Shown: positions 24,100-36,981 of the stretch, piece by piece
How the letters are laid out: every line of letters begins with the position of its first letter
Numbering within the stretch: the stretch's first letter is position 1
NCBI GenBank assembly: GCA_007922225.1
Contig: ML679946.1
Span: forward strand, 90,672,407-90,736,406
DNA length: 64,000 bases
Direction of reading: 5' to 3'
From: Emydura subglobosa
Taxonomy: Eukaryota > Chordata > Testudines > Chelidae
Program-made: the position numbers and the translations under genes
Notes under the pieces: generated by a model
Told to the model about the DNA's origin: nothing
What the model saw: only the letters and a program-made list of their open reading frames with translations
Database searches by the model: none

Positions 24100-26930
24100 A
24101 ATTAACAACCCTGAATCTGCATGGTCTAGAATGGGTGTACTATTATGGTGTCAAGTCAAAGACAGTTTTCATTTCCCCAGTAGCAGGCTAAGCTACAGTT
24201 TGTTTAAGCGCTCATGCCATTCCCGATTACACTCCTCGCTCAGGGTCCCGGTTGCACAGCCATAGAAGTATAACATGTGAACTCTTTACCTCTGAGCCCG
24301 TATGTCTGAAGCCCAGACTTAGCTACTATTCGTCTAGCATGTACTTCGGATAACCCAGATACAGAACAAACAAATGTATGTACACCCTGGAATCAGAAAG
24401 AAATACAGCTTATTGAACTATAGTGAATTTTGCAAATTAGGGACTGAGTGAGCCTCCATTAAAATAAGCAAGGATAATCCACCATAACATATGCTTTATT
24501 CGCCTGTATATCAAATGTTCTTTAGCTTTAACTTATTTATAATAATTCATAATGTACTGGACTTGCAGGGAGTATGCTATGTAAAAATAATGAAGTCTTA
24601 GTAATATGAAACCTCACAACAGCACTCGGTTTAGCACCCATTTGCTGGGAAGCAGAGAAAGGACTATCTCTGCACTACTAGGAGGCACGCAGATTAACAA
24701 GGTTTCTCAGCAGCCAACACACGCTGTTGAATTGTGAGGCGGTCACACTAACAAGTTACCTGGAAAACATCTCATTGTGGCCCAAAATATTCAAGATCAT
24801 GACTGCATTAAGCCAATGGCATTATGTGAACTGGCAGGTAATATTTTGTATTATGGATAACATAAGATGCATCAATTATATATTCAGAATATCTGAAATC
24901 TTATTCTAAAGAGTGTGATTATCCATATTTTTATACTCAAATGTGTTCAGCTAATAACTATATTCTAAAATATACGTTCACACCTCAGACTATGTTGCTG
25001 ATGCTACAAGTTTAGCTGGCAGTAAGACTGCTCTTAACTAATTCAAAACATTATCGGGAACTGTTCACAGTCCAGGTACCATTTCGCATTGGACACACCC
25101 ACTTCTTTGAGGCATTCGTATGATGGTATGCAATATTCTCTGCTCAGGAATTTTTATTCTATTTAGCAGGCAATTATTTCTATGTTGTATTCCCCTTCTC
25201 ATGAAAATGGAGTTCTGCTCTGAAAAAGATAAAAATAGCAGTCTATGTTCATGCCTCAGACCACAATATCATATTTGTTCAAGAACCAGGATATTTTCAA
25301 GACTGCCGGCATCACAAAACCTGGATTGTGAACGACATCTTTGTTCTAGTCTCTCTCATTCTGCTCTCTCTTACACCTATGCAACCCCATTACAATTTAA
25401 AACTGCACTGGCATAAATGAGAGCAGAATCTGGCCTTGCAAATGGAACTTCGCTAACAATGCTATTTACTGTGCACAGCAATATAGAGCCCAGCTCCCTC
25501 TCAGTATGGGATAAATACCTTCATGACAGTTGTTATCCTGTGGAGGAACAGCACCCGTTCCTAGCCTTGCATTTCACTTTGAGATGGGTTGAAGTGATAT
25601 CAGAATATAAAAATATTCTGCCATCAATTCCCACTGTATTCTTCAATCCTTCAAATCTATGGCTCTTTTGGCATCATCAGAAACCCACACACACCACTTC
25701 TTATGCTGGCATTCTGCAGAGTGCCCATTTTCACAGCACAATACATATTTTGAGGTGCATGCGTGTCACATGTAGAAAGAGCAGCACATTCCTTATCCTC
25801 TTGGTTGTAATCAAACACTTGCACAGGACTACATGGAACTGTGAAATACGCTCTTATACAACTCCGAAGAAAAGTCCCATCCAGCTCCTTGATATTAGTT
25901 TCTATAGTAACCAGTCCCTAGGCCCAGGCACTCACAGCAGGGGATAATGCAGATTTCAATTTTACATAGCAGTAAATGCTTCAGAAAGAGGGAGTTGCAT
26001 AGTAATTGTAAGCACTGGGATAGCAAAACAGAGCCACCCCACACAATTATGCCATGATTCTGCTACACTGCAGTACAACAGAATGTCCCCCACTCTCTAT
26101 TATTTTTCACAGTGTTATCTGCAACCTGTGCTAGAGCCGCTTCTGCAAAATGACAGCATTTTCCACCAAGGTCTTTACGAGAATAAGAAATGTGCTCCCT
26201 CTCATGTAACACCCCCAGCAAAAAGATATCAAAAAGTGCCAAATGCAATGAGATTTAACCAGTTGTAACCCAACCATTTACTGAGATTGGGTCATTTCTG
26301 AACAAGAACTTGCTTGCAAAAGAAACAATCAAAATGGGAGGGGGGGGGGAGAGGGAGAGAGAGAATCATTCCCTACAGAAGTTTGCCCTTTTACACCCAC
26401 TCTTCCTAGAAAAGGAGGAGATAAGAGAGGCTCTAAGAGTGAAGATCACACTATTTTTAACTTTCATGCGGTTTTACAGGTTGGACTTCATTAAGGAAAG
26501 GAGTGGAGGGGGAAGGAGAAGCACAGAACAATAAGTCACTTGTCCTAGGTTGATACTAGTTTTCTAGTGGAATCTGACATCCAAAAGGGGTCCCCTCTCA
26601 AGAGGCTCAGAATTCTGCATACAGAGGGTATTTCTACCCCAATACTGGACAAACAAGACCAGAAAACTGCCTAGTTCCAGCTCCAGGAAATGCCTCATTT
26701 TAAAAACAAACTGACACTTGCACATAGTAACAGGGCAAATAATTGAGCTAGCAACACCCAACAACTCACTAGCAAACAGATGGACAAGAAAATGCAGGAA
26801 GCCAGTCTATTTTAAGCAAGACCTCATTACCACCATACAAACGCACAACCTTCCTCTGAGCAGCAAATGTGGGATGATTCATGTCACTAAGCAAACCGCC
26901 TGGCAATGAGAACAGCCTTAACTAGTTTGC
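24100..26930. other. Intronic stretch with no recognised element
   Basis: Includes the longest open frame in the window (25417-25947, plus, 176 codons). It lacks any recognisable domain and reads as chance, see rejected items. A short G-run with GA repeats lies at 26340-26363. Confidence 0.4.
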
Positions 26931-26934
26931 ATGT

Positions 26935-26953
26935 ACACACACACACACACACA
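26935..26953 (+). repeat. (AC)n microsatellite
   Basis: About nine and a half AC units without interruption. Confidence 0.95.
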
Positions 26954-26959
26954 AAGCAA

Positions 26960-27670
26960 AACTTTCACAATTGAAATTGCTGACACCTCTGCAGTAAGGG
27001 TGCATAAAAAGAATGACATGGAGGAGTTTAGCCTCCAGGGAATAATTAAAACAACGTCAGAAAAAGCAGCTCAAGCATCCTTCTGAGAGACTGACAGTAT
27101 ATCACAGAGGGGGAAAAAAACCTGTTAGACAATGCAAATACCATTGGCTCTTTTGTTCAAGGATTAAATAAAGCTCCATTGTTCTGGATGTGCAATTCTC
27201 AATTCTAGACTTCCCAGGCTTGTAATCTCACATTTGCTTATTCCTTTCTGTTTTTAAAAATACAAAACAGAATTCTGTCTGAGGGGAAAACCTAAGGACA
27301 AACCTGTATTCCAATCCAAAGGGTGTATTTCTATAATGTGCCACAAATTAACTGCCTTACATCATGCAGGACTGATGTAAAAAGGAATGAAGAGAGGGAC
27401 CGGTGGCTTAAAGGAGAGAGAACACCACACACTCCTAGATCGTGGTCTGAATCCTGCCTGGATTGACATACAGCAAAATGAAGTCACCACGACAGAGATC
27501 TGGTGAGCTGCAAGAAGTAAACTGACATTGCTAATCCGACTCCTGGTGGGCACATTCCCTTGTTCACTAAAGCTACCATCACAATTGTCACTCTCAGTCT
27601 CAGCAGAGGATATGTCTACTGCAATCAGACACCTGTAGCTCTGGGATGCACCCACCTCACAAGGTCCTAG
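26960..27670. other. Intronic stretch with no recognised element
   Basis: Nothing nameable seen on either strand. Confidence 0.4.
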
Positions 27671-27671
27671 A

Positions 27672-27780
27672 GCCTAAACCTCTACACTGCAACTAAACAG
27701 TCCCTTAGACCAAGCCCTGAGAGCCCGAGTCACCTGGCACAGGTCAGCCACGGGTGTCTAACTGCAGTGTAGACATAGCC
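27672..27780. mobile_element. Palindromic MITE, Harbinger-like termini
   Basis: TCTACACTGCAACTAAACA near 27681-27699 is mirrored by TGTCTAACTGCAGTGTAGA at 27755-27773. The right end continues to CATAGCC at 27780. The interior GAGCCCGAGTCACCTGGCAC is near-palindromic with the other half. The layout fits a short non-autonomous DNA element. The superfamily is inferred from the terminal motif shared with the large element at 56630. Confidence 0.7.
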
Positions 27781-28391
27781 AGAGAGGCCAAGGAGCGAAC
27801 TGGCCTGTAGAGACTCAGCTGTCTTTCATCTCGAGAGGTGCTCTCAGCAAGTATTGGGTGGGACGTGACAAGATAGATGGGCAAGCCTGGCCCACTGCCT
27901 ATACAGTACTTTTATTTGGGCAACATCTCAGAGGCACCATTATGACCCTATTTTTAATAAAGGGCAAGCAACTCAAGTCTAACTTAAAGGCCTTATATTT
28001 ATTTTCCTATAGATGCATTATGACGAATAGATTAAAATAAAACAAATACTGGTAAACTACAATGGAAACATAACTTTGGCAACTGTTGCTAACCAACAGA
28101 GTCACACACACAAAAAGCTCTTTTGTTGTGGTTACTACAGAAGTATGGTTTTGCACCAACTAATCACTTCATGACTGAGCGTGGGATCTCTGACCATAGG
28201 AAGATGTGCTGTACTGACAAACAACCACCAACCAAAACCTTGGCTGCCTGTTTTAAAAATCATCTTCTCTCGCTCTCTCTCCCTTTCTTCCCCACTCATC
28301 CTCACAGTTCCCCAAGATAACTGGGTTTTAAAATTCCAACCCCATCCCTTTAACACTTGTAACTCAAGACCAATTCCATAAACTGCCATTT

Positions 28392-28513
28392 TGGTCCCAG
28401 TCCTGCAAGGAACAACACATGGGCAGGGACCTGCACATGAACCTACATGGAGTCCCAATGAAGTTGAAGGGGCCACCACATGAACGCAACAGTCCATCTA
28501 TATAGATTAGGGC
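28392..28513. repeat. Short palindromic dispersed repeat
   Basis: Begins GGTCCCAGTCCTGCAAGG and ends ATTAGGGCC, with CCCAATGAAGTTGAAGG near the turn. Same style as the copies at 33105, 46268 and 60950. Confidence 0.5.
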
Positions 28514-29069
28514 CTTTGATACCACAGTGCTAAAAGTATTAAAAAATACATAAGTCAGAAAAAGCTGATGCTATTGATTAAACAGCAATGCATATCCAAT
28601 GTTACCTCTTCCTCTACCCCACTTCTTCCTGCAATAAGTTTTCTTGACTCAATGTTTCTGTATAGATTTGCATTTTTAATCAGGAAAAGAGTGTCATGCT
28701 CTTCCTTATTATACACTTGCCCATTTCTTATTTGCACCCCTCCAAACATTGGGTGTTTAAAAAAAACAAACAACCCCCTGCAATTAAATTTGTTCATTTC
28801 TGCTGCCTGAATACAAATCACTGCAGCAGCCTAACCCATTTCCTAACTGCATTTCAATCTCCTTCCAAAAGACAACCAGCTTCATAAAAAAATGCTTCGA
28901 TTTAGGGGAAGAGACATCATCATCTATTTATACATCATACTGCGCAAAGCACCGTGGACTAGGTGGCCATGTAGGTTGCCATAGTGATTATTTTATCTAT
29001 CAAACTGGAAATTTCTCCTCAGTCTGAAGTAGCAAGGCAGCACTAATTTTGATTACATTAATCCTGAGA

Positions 29070-29070
<1 letters not shown>

Positions 29071-29110
<40 letters not shown>
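29071..29110 (+). repeat. (CA)20 microsatellite
   Basis: Forty bases of perfect CA repeat, likely length-polymorphic. Confidence 0.98.
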
Positions 29111-29113
<3 letters not shown>

Positions 29114-29114
29114 T

Positions 29115-30075
29115 AGTTAGAAACAACAACAAGAAGTTATTAGAACATTACATTAAATCTCTTGCATTTGTGGATATAAGATTAAACTACAACTAAAAGA
29201 CAAGACTCAGGTCTCATTCCATTCTTAACTCATTCAGCTGAGTACCACAGAGCTCAAGAAAGAGCACAGTGTTAAAGTCATTGAGCTGCATACATAAGCA
29301 CAAGGAGAGAGGCAGATGGGAGAAGACATGGACAAAGTAGCACTACCTCTCTACACTATCTTAATTCCTTGATTCTGCAGGGTTAATATTAAAAAGACAG
29401 CTTTAAAAATACTATCCGTTATGCCTGAGTTAATATTACAGAACACATGTATGTAAATACATATTCAGGCAATTTAAAAACTACTTTCAAAGGATTTTAA
29501 ATTGCCTCTTTATTGCATGCACTGGCATACTGAATTAGGTTTATTTAAATATTGCTTTTTCCCCCTAATTGATTGACACCTTAGAAGTACCAGGTGTATA
29601 AAATCTGGTCATCCCTGGGTTTTATTTATTTCAGAGAACCAGGGGGAAGGATAGGGATGTTTATTGTAAGATCTTACCACCCTTAATTGAAGGTTCATCT
29701 TTAACAAAGGTTTCTTTTAGTCTAATATCACTGACGTTAAACAGCTGTTAATGAGAAAAAGTTTAATAATGATTAAATCCCCTTCCCCTCTCATCAGTTC
29801 CCCTTTTACTCCCACTAGTCTTGTGGTGTCAACATTTATACTAGCTCTCCAGTCACTGGAGACTACCATAAGCTGGGCAAAAACAGACAAATGTTCTGGG
29901 AAATTACATTTATTTTTATGACCATCTCTATAGCTGGTTCAAAGTTTAATTTTGAAGTTTTTGACAACAAAGACACCTCTTTCAATATTTCCCATATATT
30001 CAGCTGTACCGTCATGAATTTTGTCCTGTGATCACAATTTACAGCAATTTTTATTAAGTCAAAATACCAGTTTAG
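29115..30075. other. Intronic stretch with no recognised element
   Basis: No exon or named repeat found. Confidence 0.4.
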
Positions 30076-30079
30076 GAGA

Positions 30080-30325
30080 ATTAAAATATTTACTCAGGAG
30101 ACTTGGATTCTATTCCCAGCTCTGCTATGGACTTGTGTGTGACCGTGAGCAAATCCCTTCCCCTCTGTTTTCCCCCCACACACCATTTATCTTGTTTAGT
30201 TACATCACAAAATATTTGGGGCAAGGACCATCTTACTTTGCATTTACACAGTGCCTAGCACACTGGGGCTTCCACCTCAGACAGGGCCTCCAGGCATTAC
30301 TGCCATACAAATAAATAAGTCATGT
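30080..30325 (+). mobile_element. tRNA-headed SINE with LINE-like tail
   Basis: A B-box-like GGATTCTATTCCC near 30104 leads into GCTCTGCTATGGACTTGTGT and GTGACC...CAAATC, the usual SINE core order. The 3' half, with AGTGCCTAGCACACTGGGGC at 30251-30270 and a final ATACAAATAAATAA, matches the tail seen in reverse at 45005, 51623 and 63452. Confidence 0.75.
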
Positions 30326-30397
30326 TCACAAGATAGGAGAGCAGTGACTCCTCTTCTGCCCATAGCCCTCAATTGCCTTTCCTCAGCCCTGGGAACA

Positions 30398-30545
30398 AGG
30401 GTACACTGCAGAGTGAAGCTGTGATTGGAACCCGAGTAGATATACCCATGTTAACTTTAATCTACTAACACTGGTAATAATAGCAGTGTAGATGCTGCAC
30501 AGAATTCAGCATGGACTAGCAAGCAGAGTATGTACAGAGGGTTCC
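30398..30545. mobile_element. Partial palindromic MITE
   Basis: GGTACACTGCAGAGTGAAGC near 30399 and AATAGCAGTGTAGATGCTG near 30479 share wording with the neighbouring element, suggesting an older half-copy lying next to it. Confidence 0.5.
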
Positions 30546-30548
30546 TGG

Positions 30549-30816
30549 GAGTATGTCTACACTGCAGCTGGAAGCCCAGCCAGACTTGAACTAGTGTGCT
30601 AAAAATAGCATTGTGGACGTAGTAGCATGGGCAGCGACACAGGCTAGCCACCTGAGACCTGACCTGAGGGTAGGTGGGCTTGTACTTGGGCATTTAACTC
30701 ATGCCATCACCCATGCCACAATACCCACGCTGCTATTTTTAGCACACTACCTTGAGCAGAGCTAATGTGTGTCTGTCTACCTGGGCTGGGGGTAAGCTCC
30801 AGCTGCAGCATACATT
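30549..30816. mobile_element. Palindromic MITE with long inverted arms
   Basis: Starts GAGTATGTCTACACTGCAGC. A perfect 17-bp inverted pair, GTGTGCTAAAAATAGCA, lies at 30594-30610 and 30731-30747. Farther in, GCATGGGCAGCGACAC (30627-30642) roughly mirrors the stretch near 30695-30720. The right end breaks off after CCAGCTGCAG without the TGTAGACATAC expected from symmetry, so it is truncated. No coding capacity. Confidence 0.75.
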
Positions 30817-30829
30817 TAAGCTAAGCGTC

Positions 30830-31930
30830 AATTTTGGCTGCTCTCCAACGTACTACCATGGCTACTCCTCACTGGCCTCCACACCCTGTAATCCCAAGTC
30901 CTCTCTTACCATCAGAAAGCCATTTCTGCTACAAGTCTCACTAGCACTTTAATGTGCAGATCATCTTTCGCTCCTCAAGGCCTGCTGTAGAATGAAGGGG
31001 ATAAATAGCACTGACTTCTTAAAGTATACTGCATATGGGAAGGGAAGGTGTGTCCCTTGCAGGACATGTCAAGTTGAAACAAGGTCTCTCAGCTGCATCA
31101 TCATCCACTGAATCAGACTGTCCACAGAAAAGCTCTCTGAGTTATTGTATAATTAAACCATTCCGAGGCACACAACTGCTAACAGCAAATACTACTGCTT
31201 TGTGTATTAAAAAACACTTCAATACAGCTGAAAAAAGCTAAATGCGAAGTGGATACTGGAGGACTCATTAACAATCATACTTAGAAGATCAATTGTTAGT
31301 CCAGTGTAATCACGAAGCTTTCAAATTCTCTTTCCATAAGTCTTCTAAATTTACACCCATGAAAACGAAAAAGAAGGCAGGGAGACACTGCCAGTTAATA
31401 TATTCAGCTCTCCTATGAATATTCAATAAAACAAATTTTAAGAATAACATCAGTATTAACTCTGAAGCTATAAGATAGTAGCTTAATGTCACTATTCCCC
31501 TCATACCTACCTTTTCAGGTTTTTAAATCCAGTGCCAGTCAGAAAGGACATCAAAATATAGCAAAGGCAAAGAGAAAATTAAGTGTATGTACAAAGCAAA
31601 GAAACCAATTTACCAATACACTAATACTGCACAAAAGCCAAATTTATATTATATCTACCAACTACAGTGTTTTGAACATATTGGTACTCTTTTGCTCTGA
31701 GAAAACATAACAGGACCATGCCAACTTAATTGAAGGCCAACGTTTATAGAAAGTTGATTTAGAGGAGAGGCTCTAAGATTTTATATCTCCAAAAATAACC
31801 ATTTCCTCCTTCTGTAGTTTGAACTCAGATGCAAATCTTTTGCACTAATTTATGAAAAGGAGAAAGCGACTAGACCAATCTAGTTTCTCTCTCTCCATCC
31901 TGAGTAAAATGCAAAGCCAACAATAATACC
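30830..31930. other. Intronic stretch with no recognised element
   Basis: AT-rich and non-coding, with nothing I can name. Confidence 0.4.
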
Positions 31931-31934
31931 TAAA

Positions 31935-32180
31935 AATGCCCTTATGTAGTGCTTTTCATCAGTAGATCTCAAAGCGCTTCACCATCTTTTAATGCAATTA
32001 TCCTCACAACAACTTTGGTGAGGTAGGGCAGTACTATTATTTCTATTTCACAGATGGGGAACTGAGACAGAGAGGCTAAATTACTTGCCCACGGTCACAC
32101 AGAAACTTTGTGGCAGGGTAGAATACTGAACCCAGGCCTCCCAAGTCTGAGGGCATCACCCTACTTACTGGACCATCTCT
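31935..32180 (-). mobile_element. tRNA-headed SINE, well preserved
   Basis: The plus strand reads AAAGCGCTTCACCATC, then CCTCACAACAACTTTGGTGA, GAACTGAGACAGAGAGGC, TTGCCCACGGTCACACAG and GAACCCAGGCCTCCC. This is the reverse of the MIR/CORE-SINE order. The B-box complement lies near 32130 and the head near 32170. It is the clearest SINE copy in the window. Confidence 0.8.
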
Positions 32181-32189
32181 CCTCTCTTC

Positions 32190-32870
32190 AGCAAGCAGTG
32201 AGAAACTGGATTTGAAAGTTCTTTCCAGTTTCAGTAGATTATTGGAAACACAGGCAAAGCATTTTAACAACTATTTTGGCAGTGCTCCTTTAAATAGTGG
32301 TGGATGAACAAGTAACACATGGTTACACAAAGAGACTATGAACTATGCCTAACTCTACAATGGCCCTATTCTTATATTCCCTGGGAAAATACCAATGGCT
32401 AGATAGGTTCGCACAGGTCACCAGAACCAATAAAGCTTGTATATATTAGGTGTAGTTTTATTTAAAACTCAGGTACCAAAAAAAATGCATACCAAACATG
32501 AAGCCAAATAGTTATTTGCACTATTTAGTGAAAGATATTGTTCTTTATAAAGCAAAAAATTCTGAATGGGTCTGAAGTAATTTTTCTGCAAAAAAAAGTT
32601 TTAAATGACTGGTTTTTAAAAAGATTATAATACTTACATTATATGGACCTTGGTTCAGCACAGTATTGAAAGATGCGCCAAACGGGCAAAGGTCATCTAC
32701 TGAGAGGGTTGATGGGGCAGGATGAAGGTATTCCGGGGAAGCGGGGGGAGTAGGTGGGGAGAAAGCTTCTCAGGGTGGGAGTTTTGTTTTATTAAATTTA
32801 TTGCAGCCAAGGTAAATGGTTTTCTCCGTTTGATGGTTTAGGATGGAGTTTACAAAACGCTCAGCATTAA
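32190..32870. other. Intronic stretch with no recognised element
   Basis: Includes a G/A-rich patch near 32700-32790. No exon or named repeat. Confidence 0.4.
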
Positions 32871-32877
32871 TTTAACT

Positions 32878-32965
32878 CCTCCCACTGCAGCCAACAGGAT
32901 CTCATAATTGACTTCAATGGGTGCAGTTAGGCCAATGTGGAACACTTCTGAAAATCCCACCCTTT
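32878..32965. repeat. Short palindromic dispersed repeat (partial)
   Basis: TTGACTTCAATGGGTGCAGT followed by TTCTGAAAATCCCACCC matches half of the palindromic family also seen near 9200. Confidence 0.45.
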
Positions 32966-33104
32966 AATGCCAGTGGCTAATGACATTGAATGTTAGTATG
33001 TTCTGCTGTTTTATTGTAAATGTAATCATTCTCGGGGCATTTGGTGCATGTACGTTTGTTTTTTAAATTGTGACACATCAACAAAATAACTTACACCTAA
33101 AGAA

Positions 33105-33172
33105 TAACTGCACTGTAGTCAATGGGACAATTCATGTGCATGTGCTCAAGCACCTTGCTGAACTAGGGCCAT
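33105..33172. repeat. Short palindromic dispersed repeat
   Basis: GTAGTCAATGGGACAATTCA, then TGTGCTCAAGCACCTTGCTG and ending AACTAGGGCC. Same family as 28392, 46268 and 60950. Confidence 0.5.
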
Positions 33173-33245
33173 AAGGTTTTACATATTAACTAATCCTCCC
33201 ATGAACTCTGGGTACAAATTATCCCTAAGTATGTATGAGGAGGAG

Positions 33246-33340
33246 AGAGGGGGAGAAATACAGGGCCAGATCCTGGGAGTTTCTGAAGGCAGTCCACTTC
33301 CATTGAAGTCAGTAGGACCTGATGGCACTCAGCACATATC
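33246..33340. repeat. Short dispersed repeat with CATTGAAGTCA core
   Basis: GGGCCAGATCCTGGGAG at the left, CCATTGAAGTCAGTAGGACC in the middle. Confidence 0.4.
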
Positions 33341-33489
33341 CCAAGATGGCCCCACAGTGGGTGTATCTACACTAGAACAAAATGTGTACGCTGAAAAATG
33401 TGTAGTTACACCAATTTAGCTATCATTCTTTAAATATACAGTATCTTTTATCCTAGTCTACGCAAGCCCAACGACCTGAAGAAGGCCAC

Positions 33490-33575
33490 TCTGCATCAGT
33501 CGCAGAGCTGGAACTCAGACTCAGAAGTGCTTGGCTTCCTATGGTCAATCCACCAGACTACACTAGCTCCTTAAA
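33490..33575 (-). mobile_element. SINE fragment
   Basis: GAACTCAGACTCAGAAGTGC, then CTTGGCTTCC, then CCACCAGACTACACTAGCTC reads as the reversed head of the same SINE type as at 31935. Confidence 0.5.
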
Positions 33576-33579
33576 GTGT

Positions 33580-34980
33580 GATAGATCCTCTAACACAATG
33601 CAATGTTATACCACTTGAGATCAAATGCTTTTATAGTGAATTCTGTATCCAGAATATAAATATAACTAATATATGGCAATGCACCATTTTTATTGCATCT
33701 GTTAGACAATGCTTCTTTCATTAGTTGATTCAGTTAACGGCTTTTCTTGTATCAATTTTATTTAGGAGTTGGACTGGAAAAAGGAAGTAGTAGTACTTAT
33801 CCTCCACTTATAATCCTGGAACAGCTGAATGTTTCTGCTGTCACACAAGCCAGGAGCAAGCAGAGTCAATATTAAAATCCTTCAGAGTTAGCACCCCCCT
33901 GAAATGAATAGAGAAGTTCACACCATTCTGAGCTATGTTTCTATATACCAGCCCAGTACAATAATGCATTGCTTCACATTCGGTGCATCTTTGCTACCCT
34001 AAAAAGTAACAAGTGAGGAGTGATAGTATGGCCCAGCACAGCATACTGGCGCATTATGCCCTGTGAATCTATTGTATTATGCTCTCCCCTTAGAGTCCGA
34101 CACCTCAAAGCCTCCAATCCCAAGCACGAATACAAAAATTGTGTAACAAGCAAAAAACTGCAAAGCTGGAGTCAAGAGGAGGCAAATGACCAAGGGAGAC
34201 AATGGATGGATGGGAAGGGAAGGGAAGAGCCAACATTTTGGGATGCCAGACCTCAAGTACCATGGAGAGGTTAATGCCAGCTACAAAAACCAGGGTTCAG
34301 GGTAGTACTTCATGAAAATGAAATGGGAAGCTACCTACAGCCCATCATCCTAAGGTATCTGCAAAGGTATTCATTTTCCCCTGTATAGGTGGGTATGTAT
34401 ATTTGTAAATACTTACATACTTATACATGGACAGTATTTCTCCCCCTCTGAAATGAATGCTGATGCAAGCAGATTGACGAGTAGCCAGAGAGAGCCACTG
34501 CTGACTCACTGTGATAAAATGCTTTCATCAGCTAGAACACTGGGCCTTAAAATAACCCCCCCACTTCCAGTAAAACAGTAAGCGATTACAAATAAAAAAC
34601 AGCACACAGCTTTACAATACTTTAATCACATTACTTCCCATTAGGGAATAACACTGTCATCTCTGAAACAGGCAGGTGGATCAGCATTTTTATTTAAAGC
34701 TACCCAAGAAGTACAATACAAGTACATACAATGACAATGTATGCATACAATTCACAGCATACCAAATTGCTAAACTTACTGTCAAGTGTTACATAGCATG
34801 CATGTGTATTTCCTGCTTGTAGTTTACCCCAAACATTTGCTTACAAATTAAAAACATTACATATACCCTCGGCACAGATAGATAAAACATGAAAACCAAC
34901 TTTGGAAACTTCAGATGATCTCAACAAACATGGGACAAAACTATTTTAAAACTACCCTTATTTTTGCCATATTAGTTTAT
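33580..34980. other. Intronic stretch with no recognised element
   Basis: No exon or named repeat found. Confidence 0.4.
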
Positions 34981-34989
34981 AATCTATAC

Positions 34990-35192
34990 CAGGCTTGTGA
35001 GCCACATACAGCCCTTTTACAGTTAAAGTGTGGCTCACAGAGCACTCTACACTCCCCTGCCCAATTCTCCGCCTACCAGACTGGGGTGGAGAGCTAAGAG
35101 CTTCTGCCCTGCGACAGGGTGGTGGGGCTAGAGGATTCTGTCCAGTGGGAAGGGAGGGTCTTGGGGGGGGTCAGTATGTTTGGCGACCTCTG
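34990..35192. mobile_element. Short hAT-type MITE
   Basis: Flanks ATCTATAC (34982-34989) and ATCTATAA (35193-35200) agree at seven of eight positions, an 8-bp target duplication. The element starts CAGGCTTGTGAGCC and ends GGCGACCTCTG. Beyond the outer CAG/CTG the termini match weakly. The interior holds TTTTACAGTTAAAGTGTGGC and a G-rich right half. Confidence 0.7.
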
Positions 35193-35449
35193 ATCTATAA
35201 CAGCAGCATCAACCACAGATCAAAGAAATCCACAATTTATAAAGGAGAAAATACACAGAAACAAAAAAATCTGGCAACGTTTAGTACAATATTGTCTTAA
35301 GTCCAACATATCTAATTAACAACGCCTCAAGGGGCAAAAACCACATGCAGGAAAAGAATCCCCACATCACAAAAGGGGGAGAAGGGAAATCAGTATTTTT
35401 AAGACAGATTGCACTTAAGCTACTACTTTTATGAAGAAGATGTTGGATA

Positions 35450-35510
35450 AAATCCTGACCCCAATGAAGTTATAGGAGTTTTGCTCTTGACTTCAATGGG
35501 ACCGGGATTT
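35450..35510. repeat. 61-bp palindromic repeat, copy 1
   Basis: AAATCCTGACCCCAATGAAG at the left mirrors CTTCAATGGGACCGGGATTT at the right, with 17 of 21 positions pairing across the 21-bp arms. The turn is GGAGTTTTGCTC. Homologous to 46032-46092. Confidence 0.65.
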
Positions 35511-35529
35511 CATCCAGTCTACAGCAAAA

Positions 35530-36975
35530 GCTACAAGGAGTCATTAGTTGAAGAACTTCACTAATCCCCAAGGTTTCTTCTTCAATACAATGCAAGATGC
35601 TAATTCTTAATACATACTCAGGGGAGCAAGGGGGAATGGAAGAGCCATTAGCCTGGAATTTCAATTCCTTAGTCAGAATATAAGTTTCTAGAAATAAGTC
35701 AGAATTCCCTTCTACCATTTCAGTTGGAAGGGAGGTAGAGAGGGGGTTATACTAATTTAACAGGACTGAATTTATAGAGCTTCTTTTCTAAGGGATGTAC
35801 TCTGTGAAGTAAGAGAAGAGATGCAATGCATTCTGGACACATGCCAAATACATGGAATAGAAGATGTAAAATATCCCACAACAATTTGCATAGATCCACA
35901 TTATTTAGCTTTTTGGTCATTGAACAATTCAAAATGCTTGTAAAAAAAAAAAAAAATAATAGTAATCTTAAAGCACTTTCAGTGACCCAGCACTGAAGAA
36001 GCCAAGCTCAGCCAAGCCTGAACTTTGGAGGGGAAAAAAGGGTGATGTTTCAGATTCCAAACCAAGATTTTTCTCCTTCGGTCCCTATGACAGTCCCATT
36101 TCTCTAGTTTGATCCCTTTCTTGCCATGTACATAGGAAGCCAGGTCTGTGAATCCCAGCCTAATAGTCAACCTGTATGAGCTAGCATTTTTTAATGTATG
36201 TATTAATATCACCATGCAGTAGATAAGAAATTCCTTCATATAAGCTTAGCAGAATGCAAATATTAGCTTTAAAAAACAAATATCTGGATCCCCAACATTG
36301 TTACACATTGTCCTTATTTAACACCTGTTCCAGCTGCTGCTACTGCTACTACTGCTTTCAGAAGGAAAAATGTGGCTTAGCATACTGCTAATTAAAACTC
36401 ACACTTTTCAATATTAGAATGCAGTATTACTCAGAGCTAGAAACTAGCAAGGATTTATTAGGACCAAAAAACAAACAAAAAAACAAAAACAAAAAAACAC
36501 CACCACCAAAGCTAGAAGTTACTGAAAACAGTTTAATGAACAGTTGTACATTCACTTTGGAATAGCTCTTCAACAATAGAGCAATGCTGGACAGTGCAAC
36601 CACGGGACACCCCAAGCCTCTGCAGGGACATCGGAACAACTGATGCCTGGATCAGCATTCATCTGGTACATCACAGAAAAGCAGCCTTTTGCTCCCCACT
36701 CACCCAGGGATCAGGCAGGATTGTCGTGCACTGTTTCTACGGTATATTCCCAGACAAACTTGCAGTCACCCCATATGAGCCTGGGCATCCCTCATTTCCT
36801 GCCAGAGGCCAGGAAAACTAGTTTTGGCCACTAAATAGCAGGTTAAGGAAAAATTATAGGGTCTGGAGGGAGGAGGGGGAAAAGAAGAAGATTCCTCTAA
36901 AAGGAAGGTACAGGCAATTGCCTCAAACATCCAGGGACCAAGGCTTAAAACAAAAACAAACAAACACACACTACA
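35530..36975. other. Intronic stretch with no recognised element
   Basis: Includes a short CTG/CTA-type run near 36330-36355 and an A/C-rich run near 36465-36507. No exon seen. Confidence 0.4.
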
Positions 36976-36981
36976 ATCCAC

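Noticed and set aside
25417..25947. Longest open frame (176 codons, plus strand)
   Set aside because: No domain, no splice context, low-complexity mix of residues, and opposite strand to MTSS1. In AT-rich intron of this length one such frame is expected by chance.
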